From contig CANLXO010000005.1 of assembly GCA_947495055.1 (NCBI GenBank), positions 62,001 through 126,000 on the forward strand: a DNA stretch of 64,000 nt. Direction: 5' to 3'. The stretch is from an uncultured Psychrobacter sp. (GTDB lineage: Bacteria > Pseudomonadota > Gammaproteobacteria > Pseudomonadales > Moraxellaceae). The first letter of the stretch is position 1; each line of letters starts with the position of its first letter. A program made the position numbers and the translations under genes. This document shows positions 1-9,283 of this stretch, piece after piece. The notes beneath the pieces were generated by a model. That model saw only the letters and a list, made by a program, of their open reading frames with translations, was not told the origin of the DNA and did not search any database.

Positions 1-1
1 A

Positions 2-157
2 GTGATAAACAGCTACGATCACAGCGCGTTTGATAGCTCTGATCACGACAATACTAACAAAAAAGACTATACACTTGTACTTGCAGCCTTGGATAAGCCT
101 GCGCAAGAAGATGCAAGGCAAAAAATGCCTATCTTTCAATGTCATCGTTTGGCCTGA
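2..157 (+). CDS. C-terminal end of an unidentified protein (partial)
   Basis: An open frame runs in from the left edge and ends at TGA 155-157, giving about 51 residues. The composition is soluble and acidic/polar, with a tail reading KMPIFQCHRLA. It has no start in the window and converges on xerC, whose stop lies about 40 bases further on. I do not recognise the family. The frame could be accidental, but its balanced amino-acid use and sensible position before a convergent gene make a genuine 3' end slightly more likely than not. Confidence 0.4.
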   Translation: MINSYDHSAFDSSDHDNTNKKDYTLVLAALDKPAQEDARQKMPIFQCHRLA

Positions 158-199
158 TATTGCTATAACGCTGAGTATTAAAAAGCGCTTTTATAACTC

Positions 200-1195
200 T
201 TACTCTATTTCGTTTTGTGGATGGCTTGCACGTGGATGGGCGCGATCATAGACTTGGGTCAGTTTGGCAAAATCAACATGAGTATAAATCTGCGTGGTAC
301 TAATATCACTGTGTCCTAGCATCTCTTGCACCGCCCGCAGATCACCGCTACCTGAGAGCATATGCGAGGCAAAACAGTGGCGTAGCAGATGCGGATACAT
401 GTTTTGGGCGATACCTGCGCGCAGAGCGGCAACCTTGAGACGCTGCTGTACCGCTCGAGTTGAGAGCCTAGTGCCCAGCTTTTCACTGATAAATAAAGCG
501 CTATCGACTTGCTCTACCCACAGATTGCGATGCGGTAAGTAGCGCCTAATGGCATCGCTTGCTTTAGCCCCTATCGGCACAAGGCGGGTCTTATTACCTT
601 TACCCGTCACGCGCACGCGCAAATCAGACAGATCGATATCCGTCATATTAAGGGCAACCAGCTCACCGACACGCAGACCACTGCTATAGAGTAGCTCAAA
701 CATCGCCTTATCCCGCAGCCACAAACGCGCTTGTTCTGGCGTATCAGGAGCAGGCTGATCAAGCAGCTGGGTGAGCATATCGATATCAGCAATAGAGGGT
801 AGCGGGCGCGGACTGCGTTTGAGCTGATAGCCTGTCGTTGGATTGATCCGAGCAAGGCCCTCCTCAATAAGCCAGCCATAAAAATGCCGAATCGCTGACA
901 GCTCTTGCTGAACGCTGGCAAGAGCGAGCTTATCTTCATCAAGGCGAAAAGAGATGTACTGAGCCAATTGACGCTTATCGCAGCGCGTCCACGTCAAGCG
1001 CTTACCGCGCAAAAACAGCGCCAACTGATTAACCCCAGAAAAGTAAGCACTCAAAGTGTGCTCTGAGTGGTTGCGTACCTTGAGCGTGCTTAACCAGCGA
1101 TTGACGGGTATTAATAAATTATTTAACTCAGTATCTAACTCTAGCGTATTGGCTAAGTCTGTCGTTATCCAAGGCTGACTGTTGGCAGTAGACAT
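200..1195 (-). CDS. xerC: Tyrosine recombinase XerC
   Basis: Site-specific recombinase that with XerD resolves chromosome dimers at dif. The 331 residues show an N-terminal SAM-like core-binding domain (about 25-115) and a catalytic domain (about 130-325). Visible catalytic residues are Arg175 in SGLRVGEL, Lys199 in TGKGNK, His269 and Arg272 in HLLRH, His295 in LGHSD and the nucleophile Tyr304 in TQIYTHVDF. The ending YDRAHPRA is typical of XerC rather than XerD. It lies 54 bases downstream of dapF on the same strand, the classic dapF-xerC arrangement, so the two are probably cotranscribed. About 30 residues longer than the E. coli protein at the N-terminus. Confidence 0.95.
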   Translation of the reverse strand: MSTANSQPWITTDLANTLELDTELNNLLIPVNRWLSTLKVRNHSEHTLSAYFSGVNQLALFLRGKRLTWTRCDKRQLAQYISFRLDEDKLALASVQQELSAIRHFYGWLIEEGLARINPTTGYQLKRSPRPLPSIADIDMLTQLLDQPAPDTPEQARLWLRDKAMFELLYSSGLRVGELVALNMTDIDLSDLRVRVTGKGNKTRLVPIGAKASDAIRRYLPHRNLWVEQVDSALFISEKLGTRLSTRAVQQRLKVAALRAGIAQNMYPHLLRHCFASHMLSGSGDLRAVQEMLGHSDISTTQIYTHVDFAKLTQVYDRAHPRASHPQNEIE

Positions 1196-1249
1196 TTTTA
1201 TTACCCCTTATTTATCAAGCCTGAGCTATCAAAAATCAGCTATTAAACA

Positions 1250-2137
1250 TTAGCTATCAGGATTAGGCGTAATGCCTGCTTGTGCCATGAGACCATCTGG
1301 ACTAAACACCCCTTCATAAACAAAAGCGGTCGGACCGGTCATCATCACAGAATAGCCCGGTTGCCATTTGATAATCATACTGCCGCCATATAATTGCGCG
1401 CGCACATCTTCGCCTTCATCAAGCCAGCCCTCACGGATACCAATAGCCACCGCCGCGCAGGCACCCGTGCCGCACGCTTGCGTCTCGCCTACGCCGCGCT
1501 CGTAGACACGCAAACGGATGTGGCGCTGGTTCATCACCTGCACAAAGCCGACATTGACCCGCTCGGGAAAGGCAGGGTGCGACTCTAACGCTTTGCCCAA
1601 AGTCTCGACATCGGCCTCGAGCACATCATCTACCTTTATTACCGCATGTGGATTACCCATGCTCGCTACATAAAGCTGCACGGGCGTACCCTCGACATTT
1701 AGATGATAAGCATTTTGAATCTTGGTTGTCGCTTTGGGCGTAAAGGGAATCTCGTCAGGCTCAAATTTGGGCTTACCCATATCGACCTCGACCCAGCCGT
1801 AACGATCGGTCGTCAAAGCAATAATACCGCTTGCTGTCTCAACACGCAGGCGCTGCTTAAAGGATAATTTTCGCGCTTGCACAAAACGGGCAAAACAGCG
1901 CGCGCCATTACCGCACTGCTCAACCTCTGTGCCATCGGTATTAAAAATGCGATAGCTAAAATCCACATCAGGGCGCATCGGCGGTTCAACGACTAAGAGT
2001 TGATCAAAGCCCACACCCAGATGCCTATCGCCTAATAATTCTACTAATTCTTTGGTCAAATCCAAGCGCTGCGTCACCAAATCGATGACCATAAAATCAT
2101 TGCCCAGCCCATGCATCTTTGTAAACTCTATTAACAT
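1250..2137 (-). CDS. dapF: Diaminopimelate epimerase
   Basis: Converts LL- to meso-diaminopimelate for lysine and peptidoglycan synthesis, using two cysteines as acid/base. Both are present: one in CGNGARC and one in ACGTGACAA. The start MLIEFTKMHGLGNDF matches the family. An in-frame GTG at 2152 would add five residues, but the ATG at 2137 fits homologues better, although its AAGG lies unusually close. The stop is 54 bases from xerC. A terminator behind lysA separates it from the upstream gene, so dapF-xerC probably has its own promoter. Confidence 0.95.
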   Translation of the reverse strand: MLIEFTKMHGLGNDFMVIDLVTQRLDLTKELVELLGDRHLGVGFDQLLVVEPPMRPDVDFSYRIFNTDGTEVEQCGNGARCFARFVQARKLSFKQRLRVETASGIIALTTDRYGWVEVDMGKPKFEPDEIPFTPKATTKIQNAYHLNVEGTPVQLYVASMGNPHAVIKVDDVLEADVETLGKALESHPAFPERVNVGFVQVMNQRHIRLRVYERGVGETQACGTGACAAVAIGIREGWLDEGEDVRAQLYGGSMIIKWQPGYSVMMTGPTAFVYEGVFSPDGLMAQAGITPNPDS

Positions 2138-2249
2138 ATCCTTGTGCCCCACTCTATTATTATATGTCGGTTATATTAGCACGCTACCTGATACAATGAT
2201 AACTACCAGCATGTGCTAATAGCGACTTAAAGTAATAAAAGACTGACCA

Positions 2250-2281
2250 TAAAAAACCCACTGTCATCATGACAATGGGTC
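2250..2281 (-). terminator. Rho-independent terminator after lysA
   Basis: Read on the minus strand, a 12-bp stem (ACCCATTGTCAT pairing with ATGACAGTGGGT, one mismatch) is followed directly by TTTTTT. It sits about 65 bases after the lysA stop and ends that transcript before dapF. Confidence 0.85.
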
Positions 2282-2346
2282 TGTTATTGACTTATTTTTG
2301 CAAATGCTAGTTTTAATAATTTTTTATGACTTATCCCGCTACTTGT

Positions 2347-3714
2347 TTAATCCTGCCAAAGCATCTCATCACGGTATAAGTCCTCAATCGTTTCGCGCTT
2401 ACGGATCAGTTGATGCTGAGTGCCAGCTATCATAACCTCGCTTGCTCGCCCTCGCGAATTGTAATTACTACTCATAGTAAAACCGTAAGCGCCTGCGCCT
2501 GTGATCGCTAAAATATCACCTACGGCTAGTGTCAGCACGCGATCCTTTGCCAAAAAGTCGCCCGTCTCGCAGATAGCGCCGACAACATCCCAAGTCATAG
2601 CCTCATTACCAGCATCAGTGCCAGTATCATCACTTGGCAACGTCTCAGGAATCACCGCCATCTCAGCCTGATATAGTGCAGGACGGATCAGATCATTCAT
2701 CGCCGCATCAACGATAGCAAAGTTCTTGTGCTCAGTTGGCTTTAGAACATCCACGCGGGTGATTAACACGCCAGCATTGGCAACCATGCTGCGACCCGGC
2801 TCAAAGAATACTTTTAATCCAAGCGCTTGCAGTTTAGGCAACAAAGCTTGCGCAAACTTATCAATGGTCACAGGCGACTCATCGATATAACGTACCCCAA
2901 GCCCGCCGCCCAAATCGATATGACGAAGATTGATACCCTTGTCACGCAGCGCGCCAATCAGCTCAATCAGTTTATCTAACGCAGCAACGAAAGGGGCTAC
3001 CTCAGTCAATTGCGAGCCAATGTGACAATCGATACCGACGATATCAATATTGTCCATCATAGCCGCCTGCTCGTAGACGCCAACGGCCTTGTCATGAGCA
3101 ATGCCAAATTTATTATCCTTGAGACCCGTTGAGATATAAGGATGCGTACCCGCGTCGACATCTGGGTTGACGCGTAGCGATATTGGCGCGCGCTTGCCCA
3201 ACTGCTGAGCGACATCGTTAATGAGTGCAAGCTCGCTGATAGACTCAACATTAAAACAACCAATGCCCTGATTGAGTGCAAACTCGATGTCGTCATAAGT
3301 CTTACCTACACCTGAGAATACGATGCGATCTGCGTGACCACCTGCCGCAAGGACGCGCATAAGCTCGCCGCGCGAGACAATATCAAACCCTGCACCTGCT
3401 TGCGCTAGTACGCCCAATACCGCAAGGTTAGAATTGGCTTTTACCGCGTAACATATTTGATGATCAAGACTTGCAAAGCTGTCGCTATAGGCTTGATAGA
3501 CGTCCAATATTGCCTGTTTTGAGTAGACATAGCACGGCGTACCGTAGTGCTCGGCGACATCACTTATGCTGACCTGCCCCATGTGCAGTGCTCGGTCTTG
3601 ATATTGCAGCGCAGGCAAATGCTTGCTCAAAACGATGGGGTCTATATATAGACCTTGTTCAGTTTGGGTGCTAACAGAATTAGGGGTGCAGGCTTGCAAG
3701 GTCGTATTACTCAT
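2347..3714 (-). CDS. lysA: Diaminopimelate decarboxylase
   Basis: PLP-dependent fold-type III decarboxylase making L-lysine from meso-diaminopimelate, the last step of the pathway that DapF serves. The 455 residues show the PLP lysine in CYAVKANSN, the glycine-rich phosphate site HIDLGGGLGVRY, and the active-site ICETGDFLA towards the C-terminus. There is an N-terminal extension of about 25 residues. It lies 67 bases downstream of the LptM-like gene on the same strand, probably in one operon, and ends in its own terminator. Confidence 0.96.
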   Translation of the reverse strand: MSNTTLQACTPNSVSTQTEQGLYIDPIVLSKHLPALQYQDRALHMGQVSISDVAEHYGTPCYVYSKQAILDVYQAYSDSFASLDHQICYAVKANSNLAVLGVLAQAGAGFDIVSRGELMRVLAAGGHADRIVFSGVGKTYDDIEFALNQGIGCFNVESISELALINDVAQQLGKRAPISLRVNPDVDAGTHPYISTGLKDNKFGIAHDKAVGVYEQAAMMDNIDIVGIDCHIGSQLTEVAPFVAALDKLIELIGALRDKGINLRHIDLGGGLGVRYIDESPVTIDKFAQALLPKLQALGLKVFFEPGRSMVANAGVLITRVDVLKPTEHKNFAIVDAAMNDLIRPALYQAEMAVIPETLPSDDTGTDAGNEAMTWDVVGAICETGDFLAKDRVLTLAVGDILAITGAGAYGFTMSSNYNSRGRASEVMIAGTQHQLIRKRETIEDLYRDEMLWQD

Positions 3715-3730
3715 AGCTAAATCTCAAATG

Positions 3731-3748
3731 TAGGGCGTGTTTTTAATA
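3731..3748 (+). repeat. TAGGGCGTGTT motif shared with other intergenic sites
   Basis: TAGGGCGTGTTTTTAATA in the short gap in front of lysA. The same 11-mer core TAGGGCGTGTT forms the left end of the element at 8050 and, inverted, ends the segment at about 37113. It is probably a solo end or relic of the same small element family; no partner end is visible here. Confidence 0.35.
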
Positions 3749-3781
3749 GTGGCGCGTGTTTTTACCCGCGCGTGCTTTTAG

Positions 3782-4108
3782 TTAATAGTCGTTGGGATCA
3801 TCACTGGCAGTGGGTAGTATTTGCTTTCGCTCAAGATAGCGGGTCTTATCATAATCGGTATCGTCTAAATTATCAAAAGCGGTATCCTGCGGCTGACTAC
3901 CACTGGCTAGGACTGCAGAGGAGGTCTCGATGGCTGCTTGATCGCTTGTATCGACTAAATACAAAGCACCCTTTTGTCCGCAGCCAGCTAGCCCAAGCGC
4001 GGTAATGCTAGCCGTAATGACTAAAGCATTAACTAAAGCATTGGCGCGCCGCGTAGCTCTGCTCGGTAGATAGCGGTTGGTAGAGGATAAACGAGATAAA
4101 ATAGACAT
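3782..4108 (-). CDS. lptM: LptM-like small outer-membrane lipoprotein
   Basis: About 108 residues with a signal sequence ending in the lipobox LGLAGC followed by GQKGALYL. This matches the LptM (YifL) hallmark of a lipoprotein with a short Gly-Lys-Gly-x-Leu-Tyr stretch, which in E. coli helps assemble the LPS translocon LptD/E. The ATG at 4108 has AAGG nine bases upstream; a frame extension to 4189 lacks such a site. The C-terminal 70 residues are low-complexity and acidic. Position upstream of lysA/dapF supports the call, since lptM precedes these genes in many gammaproteobacteria. The C-terminal extension is longer than in E. coli. Confidence 0.7.
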   Translation of the reverse strand: MSILSRLSSTNRYLPSRATRRANALVNALVITASITALGLAGCGQKGALYLVDTSDQAAIETSSAVLASGSQPQDTAFDNLDDTDYDKTRYLERKQILPTASDDPNDY

Positions 4109-4502
4109 AGGGGTTAACCTTGAGATAAGCCTGCAATAAAAAGTAAATTTTGCATCATTAGCAATGGCGCTAATCATAGCATTATTCAATATCAGTGTCC
4201 GATAATGTAAATGACTGTTTGATAAATTTACTTACAACTAATATTTCAATACTTCAATTTTGTGCATAGCTTGCTACGCTTTATATTGAGTGAACATCTG
4301 TATTAGATACTTGACCTCTATCACTCCTAAACCTTATAGTTGTCGTGGTATAGCGCCCAAAATATGTTACATTATTGATAATATCTGCTTTGTTTAAATA
4401 AGTAGCCCCTATGCTGCTTGCTAAGTGATAAGCGAATAACACCCCACTGCGGCTACTATTAAGCCGATTCACCCCCTACCGACAACCATCTAAGGATAGA
4501 GC
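4109..4502. other. Divergent intergenic region between the lptM-like gene and ackA
   Basis: About 390 AT-rich bases between divergent genes. Apart from the candidate ackA promoter (4311-4340) and the ackA ribosome site (AAGGA, 4492-4496) I see no further gene, repeat or RNA in it. Confidence 0.5.
4311..4340 (+). promoter_or_regulatory. Candidate sigma-70 promoter for ackA
   Basis: TTGACC at 4311-4316 and TATAGT at 4335-4340 separated by 18 bases. A start about seven bases further on would give an mRNA leader of roughly 155 bases ahead of ackA. Based on consensus match only. Confidence 0.4.
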
Positions 4503-5735
4503 ATGAGCGATAGCACAACCACCCAAACCTCTAAGCAAGAATCTGATACCTCACAATTAACCAATCCTACTTTAGTCTTAAACTGCGGCTCATCGTCCAT
4601 CAAATACGCCCTCATCAGTGAAGATGAGTCGACGCGTATCACAGGTCTTGCTGAAAACTTAGGACTTGATACTGCGCGTATCAAGCACACAGCTTTGAGC
4701 GGTGAAAAATTAGAGATTAGCATTCCAGGCGGTCGCCATAAGCTTGCGCTACAAAAAATCCTTGAGCTCCTTGAGCAATATCATTTCATCGCCGTCGGTC
4801 ATCGCGGCGTCCATGGCGGGCGTGAATATTCAGAAGCCGTGCAAGTCACCGATCATGTATTATCTGAGGTCAAACGCCTCAAGTCATTGGCCCCGCTGCA
4901 CAATCCTGCCAATGCGCTAGGGATTGAGGCGGTACAAGCCATTTATCCTGACATCCCGCAAGTGGTCGTCTTTGACACCGCCTTTCACCAAACTATGCCA
5001 GCGGTTGCTTATCGCTATCCCATTCCAAAAGCGCTTTACGAGGATCATAAGATTCGTCGTTATGGCTTTCATGGTACCTCACACGCTTATGTCTCAGAGC
5101 GCGCCAGCCAAATCACCGAAGCGGGAGGTACGCATGGCTGGTTGACCGCGCATTTGGGCAATGGTTGTTCAGCGGCTGCCGTTTATGACGGCAAAAGCTT
5201 AGATACTAGCATGGGTCTGACCCCGCTTGAGGGCCTGATGATGGGTACGCGTAGTGGTGATGTCGACCCAAGTCTGCATATCCACCTCAAACGCCAGTTG
5301 GGCATGAGTCTTGAGGACATCGACAAGATGCTCAACAGCGAGAGCGGATTGCTCGGTATTTCAGGTCTGTCTAATGATTTGCGTACGGTGGAACAGGCGG
5401 CTAATGAGGGTCATAAGGATGCGATACTCGCCATTGAGATGTTCGCCTATCGCGTGGGCAAATACTTAGCTAGTCTTAGCTGCGCTTTGCCTGAATTTAC
5501 AGGCATTATCTTTACTGGCGGTATCGGTGAGAACTCAGCGACCACGCGCGCCCGTATCCTAAATGTCATGCGTCATTTTGGTATCTCGTTTGATGCCGAT
5601 AAAAACAAAACGCTGGCAGGCGGAGCCGAAGGTAGTTTCCATAGTAGCGATAGTAGTGTTGAGCTGTGGGTGATTCCAACGGATGAGGAGCGCCAGATCG
5701 CCAAAGAGACGCGCCAAACGCTAGGTTTAGCGTAA
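4503..5735 (+). CDS. ackA: Acetate kinase
   Basis: Interconverts acetate plus ATP and acetyl phosphate plus ADP. The 410 residues carry the two family signatures: VLNCGSSSIKYAL near residue 26 and the RYGFHGTSHAY region in the middle. GHRGVHGG and a C-terminal FTGGIGENS phosphate loop are also visible. The N-terminus is about 20 residues longer than usual. AAGGA lies seven bases before the ATG. It is followed by pta 103 bases later, so the pair forms the usual acetate pathway unit; a hairpin in the gap (AGCGTTTT 5760-5767 with AAAACGCT 5794-5801) lacks a T-run and may tune rather than stop transcription. Confidence 0.97.
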   Translation: MSDSTTTQTSKQESDTSQLTNPTLVLNCGSSSIKYALISEDESTRITGLAENLGLDTARIKHTALSGEKLEISIPGGRHKLALQKILELLEQYHFIAVGHRGVHGGREYSEAVQVTDHVLSEVKRLKSLAPLHNPANALGIEAVQAIYPDIPQVVVFDTAFHQTMPAVAYRYPIPKALYEDHKIRRYGFHGTSHAYVSERASQITEAGGTHGWLTAHLGNGCSAAAVYDGKSLDTSMGLTPLEGLMMGTRSGDVDPSLHIHLKRQLGMSLEDIDKMLNSESGLLGISGLSNDLRTVEQAANEGHKDAILAIEMFAYRVGKYLASLSCALPEFTGIIFTGGIGENSATTRARILNVMRHFGISFDADKNKTLAGGAEGSFHSSDSSVELWVIPTDEERQIAKETRQTLGLA

Positions 5736-5838
5736 TCATTTATATATAAAGATAAAAAGAGCGTTTTGCCAATGGCTTTATTCATAGCTTCATAAAACGC
5801 TGTACACTATTTAATCAAAATAAATCGTAGGATACGCT

Positions 5839-7983
5839 ATGCAAACTATTTTACTTGTTCCTATTAGCCGCGGTATCGGTGTGACCTCAGCGGCGCTAGG
5901 GCTGATCCGTGCCCTTGATTACAACGGTATCAAAGCGGGCTTTATGAAGCCGTTTTTGCAAGATGATACGTTAGATAAACAAAAGAGCTTAGATAGCTCA
6001 AGCGCACTTGCTATGCACGCCTTTGGTCTAAAAGCACCTAAATCTATCGGGCGTCAGCGCGCACTACGTATGATCGGTGACGGCAATATCGATGAGCTAA
6101 TGGAAGAGGTTATCGGCAGCTTCCATAGTATCGGCGATGATCAAGATGTTGTCATTTGTGAAGGCCTAGTCTCAACGACAGAGGCCTCTTATGCCTCGCA
6201 AGTCAACCGCGCTATTGCTCATGCTTTGGATGCCAAAATTATCTTTGTCAGCGATGCTGATATCAACAATCCTGCGCACCTAGCGGACAAGCTCGACGTC
6301 CATGCGCGTGAGTTCGGCGGTATCGCAAGCGAGCGCACCCTTGGCTGTATTTTGATGCGTGTTGATGTGCCTAACACCTATGACAATCAACCTGTGGCCC
6401 CAGGCGAGGCGGTGTTTGAGCTTGATCAAAGCTACATTCAAGAAGTACAGCGCTTATCACCGCATTTTGATAGTGAGCAGTTTCGCCTGATCGGTGTTGT
6501 GCCTTTCAGCGATACATTGTCAGTGCCCCGTACTTGGGATATCGCCGCCGAATTAGATGCCACTTGGCTCAATGTTGGCGATGCCAAAACCCGCCGTATC
6601 AATAATATCAGCCTAACCGCGCGCTCTATTGCCCGCGTTGATGAAGTCTTTAATCGAGGCACACTGATCGTCGTTCCAGGCGACCGTGATGATTTGCTCC
6701 TTGCTGCAGGATTGGCCTGTATCAATGGCGTACCCTTAGCAGGTCTAGTGCTAACGGGCGGCGTGACACCGAACGCTACTGTCGCAGAGCTGTGGATATC
6801 AGCCCTAAAGACGGGCATTCCTGTGATGAGCGTCGAAACCGATAGCTTTGAGACCGTACAAAAACTCTTGCACATGAGTGCTGAGATCCCAAGTGATGAT
6901 ACCGAGCGCGCCACCGATGTTACGCGCTACGTCGCGGCTCACTTAGATTTGGCTTGGATCAAGGAGCAATTTAGCGGTGATCATAAGCCGCGTCTGTCTC
7001 CAGCGGCCTTTCGTCATCAAGTGGTCAAGCAGGCGCAGCAAGCCAAAAAACGTATTGTACTGCCAGAGGGCTCTGAGCCGCGCACCGTTGAGGCCGCTTG
7101 TATCTGTCAAAGCCGCGGTATCGCTGACTGCGTGCTCTTAGCGACGCGTAGTGATGTTGAATTAGTCGCCAAAAACCGCGATTTAATTCTGCCAGAAGGC
7201 CTAGAGATTCTCGATCCTGCCAGCCTCGATATGGATAAATACATCGCCGCTGTCGTTGAGCGCCGTAAAGGCAAAACCACGCCAGAGGTTGCCGCTGAGC
7301 AATTAGAAGATACGGTGTTTTTGGGTACGATCATGCTACAAATGGACGAAGTCGATGGCCTCGTCTCAGGCGCGATTCATACTACGGCTAATACTGTACG
7401 CCCAGCCTTTCAGCTGATTAAGACCGCGCCGCAATACTCGCTAGTATCGTCAGTATTCTTTATGCTGCTACCAGAGCAAGTGGTCGTCTATGGCGATTGC
7501 GCCATCAACCCTGACCCGAACGCAGAAGAGCTCGCTGAGATTGCTATTCAATCAGCGCAGTCGGCTGCCGCTTTTGGTATCGATCCCAAAGTGGCGATGA
7601 TCAGCTACTCAACAGGCTCATCAGGCACAGGCGCTGACGTTGAAAAAGTCATTCGCGCCACCGAAATCGTCCGTGAGCGTGCGCCTGACTTAGCCGTTGA
7701 TGGACCGCTACAGTATGACGCCGCCTCAGTCATGAGCGTCGGCAAACAAAAAGCGCCTGACTCAAAAGTCGCAGGTCAAGCCAACGTGTTTATCTTCCCA
7801 GATCTGAACACAGGTAACACCACGTATAAAGCGGTGCAACGTAGCGCTAACGTCATCAGTGTCGGTCCTATGCTCCAAGGCCTTAATAAGCCGGTCAATG
7901 ACTTATCGCGCGGCGCTCTAGTCGATGATATTGTCTACACTATTGCTCTCACGGCTATTCAGGCTTATAGTGATTTGATTTAA
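5839..7983 (+). CDS. pta: Phosphate acetyltransferase (long form)
   Basis: Converts acetyl-CoA plus phosphate to acetyl phosphate plus CoA, partner of AckA. The 714 residues show the three-part long form: an N-terminal P-loop-like dethiobiotin-synthase domain (ISRGIGVTSAALGL), a central DRTGG domain around residues 215-325 (GDRDDLLLAAG), and the catalytic PTA/PTB domain from about 390 (RIVLPEGSEPRTVEAA). AGGAT lies just upstream of the ATG. It ends in a strong terminator at 8013-8047. Confidence 0.97.
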   Translation: MQTILLVPISRGIGVTSAALGLIRALDYNGIKAGFMKPFLQDDTLDKQKSLDSSSALAMHAFGLKAPKSIGRQRALRMIGDGNIDELMEEVIGSFHSIGDDQDVVICEGLVSTTEASYASQVNRAIAHALDAKIIFVSDADINNPAHLADKLDVHAREFGGIASERTLGCILMRVDVPNTYDNQPVAPGEAVFELDQSYIQEVQRLSPHFDSEQFRLIGVVPFSDTLSVPRTWDIAAELDATWLNVGDAKTRRINNISLTARSIARVDEVFNRGTLIVVPGDRDDLLLAAGLACINGVPLAGLVLTGGVTPNATVAELWISALKTGIPVMSVETDSFETVQKLLHMSAEIPSDDTERATDVTRYVAAHLDLAWIKEQFSGDHKPRLSPAAFRHQVVKQAQQAKKRIVLPEGSEPRTVEAACICQSRGIADCVLLATRSDVELVAKNRDLILPEGLEILDPASLDMDKYIAAVVERRKGKTTPEVAAEQLEDTVFLGTIMLQMDEVDGLVSGAIHTTANTVRPAFQLIKTAPQYSLVSSVFFMLLPEQVVVYGDCAINPDPNAEELAEIAIQSAQSAAAFGIDPKVAMISYSTGSSGTGADVEKVIRATEIVRERAPDLAVDGPLQYDAASVMSVGKQKAPDSKVAGQANVFIFPDLNTGNTTYKAVQRSANVISVGPMLQGLNKPVNDLSRGALVDDIVYTIALTAIQAYSDLI

Positions 7984-8012
7984 AAGTATTTAAATCATTA
8001 TTAGTTTTAAAC

Positions 8013-8047
8013 AAAAGCGCTTAGCATCATTATGTTGAGCGCTTTTT
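8013..8047 (+). terminator. Terminator after pta
   Basis: AAAAGCGCT and AGCGCTTTTT pair across a 16-base loop, with the T-run immediately after, 30 bases beyond the pta stop. Confidence 0.85.
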
Positions 8048-8049
8048 AT

Positions 8050-8333
8050 TAGGGCGTGTTTGATAATTCACAAATACGCACTGACAGAGACTATTTTTTA
8101 GTCGATTCAAAGATAAAAATAATAAGTTTAGTCATTCTAAGCGTCTATTTTTATTAAAGGAGCGGCAAAAAAGAGTCCTGTCCTTTCAGGCTGATGCTAA
8201 AATTGCCCCCCAGCTCTATATAAGCAGTGTGTTGCAAGTCTAGCTAAGGTCTAGACATTATCTTTAACTTGCGCCGTGTCTGGAACCATTTTAGCGATCA
8301 GCAGTGCCATGGTTAAATGTTCAATACGCCCTA
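8050..8333. mobile_element. MITE-like element with imperfect terminal inverted repeats
   Basis: The left end reads TTAGGGCGTGTTTGATAATT; the right end, read inverted, reads TTAGGGCGTATTGAACATTT, so the first dozen bases match with one difference and the next are related. A TA dinucleotide flanks each GGGCG...CGCCC border, consistent with a short target duplication. The 280-base interior has no open frame of note. It sits between the pta terminator and nadD. It is probably a non-autonomous or internally deleted relative of an IS5- or IS630-type element, but the family is not certain. Confidence 0.5.
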
Positions 8334-8376
8334 AGTTTGCTCAGCAAAACGTTTACCCAATCGCTATAATAGCGCC

Positions 8377-9183
8377 ATGACTCACTCACCTACTCTTACG
8401 CAAAACATTAACCCTTTGATTCGTGTCTATCTAGGCGGCTCGTTTGATCCAGTGCATCTGGGTCATATTCAGATGGCGATGGCGGTTTATGAGTGCTTAG
8501 CCCCTATTGCTAGCGAGCAAAATCGCAAGCTACATTTGTCACTACTACCCAATGCGCGCTCACCGTTTAAAACCGATAGCATAGACCCTCAGCATCGCTT
8601 AGCTATGCTAAAGCTTGCACTGCAAGGCACGCCGCTATGCATCGATGAGCTGGAGCTATGGCAAGCGCCGCCCGTTTATACTATCGATAGCGTTCGCACT
8701 CTGCGTAGTCGCTACCCAAATGATAGCTTGATATTTGTTATGGGTATGGACAGCGCGCGTAGCTTGGATAAGTGGCAGGATGGCTTAGCACTAATAAATT
8801 ACGTCAATATTTGGGTGTTTAATCGTGTCGATAGCGTCTTAGAGGCTCAGCTATCAACTCAGCAAGATAGCACGCAGCTGCTACCTACCGAGCTACAAGC
8901 GCAAACGAGCGACTCTATACAAGATCTGCTCACGCCCTTGAAAAACGATAGCCAAGGGCACATTTATATAGATCTGCGCCCCATAGCATCAATATCGAGT
9001 ACCCAAATACGCCAAGTACTATCTCAATCTTTGACTAAAGCTGTCAGGCCAATTACACGGCTAGCGCCAATAAATGATACTATTGACACTGTGAACCCTA
9101 TATCATCTCCTCTGCTCACTAAATGGCTACATCCTGCGGTTTATCATTATATAATCACTCATAAGCTATATTCTAAGACTTAA
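8377..9183 (+). CDS. nadD: Nicotinate-nucleotide adenylyltransferase
   Basis: Joins nicotinate mononucleotide and ATP to form deamido-NAD in NAD synthesis. The nucleotidyl-transferase motif GGSFDPVHLGH near residue 19 and the C-terminal ISSTQIR motif are both present. At 268 residues it is about 50 longer than E. coli NadD, with the extra length between about 155 and 200 (a Gln/Thr/Ser-rich stretch). TATAAT ends only six bases before the ATG and no Shine-Dalgarno is seen, so the message may be leaderless. Followed 100 bases later by rsfS, the usual partner. Confidence 0.93.
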   Translation: MTHSPTLTQNINPLIRVYLGGSFDPVHLGHIQMAMAVYECLAPIASEQNRKLHLSLLPNARSPFKTDSIDPQHRLAMLKLALQGTPLCIDELELWQAPPVYTIDSVRTLRSRYPNDSLIFVMGMDSARSLDKWQDGLALINYVNIWVFNRVDSVLEAQLSTQQDSTQLLPTELQAQTSDSIQDLLTPLKNDSQGHIYIDLRPIASISSTQIRQVLSQSLTKAVRPITRLAPINDTIDTVNPISSPLLTKWLHPAVYHYIITHKLYSKT

Positions 9184-9283
9184 TTCCGTTAAAATTGCCT
9201 TATCCCTATTTATTTAACCGTGTAGCTTTTGATAGGCGCGGTGCACCCATACCCTTTATTTTAGATTTAAGAGACCACTATTT

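Noticed and set aside
5760..5801. Terminator between ackA and pta
   Set aside because: The hairpin AGCGTTTT/AAAACGCT has no T-run after it and the two genes are expected to be read together.
6438..6914. 158-residue minus-strand frame inside pta
   Set aside because: It lies wholly within pta, antisense, with Ser/Arg/Thr-rich shadow composition.
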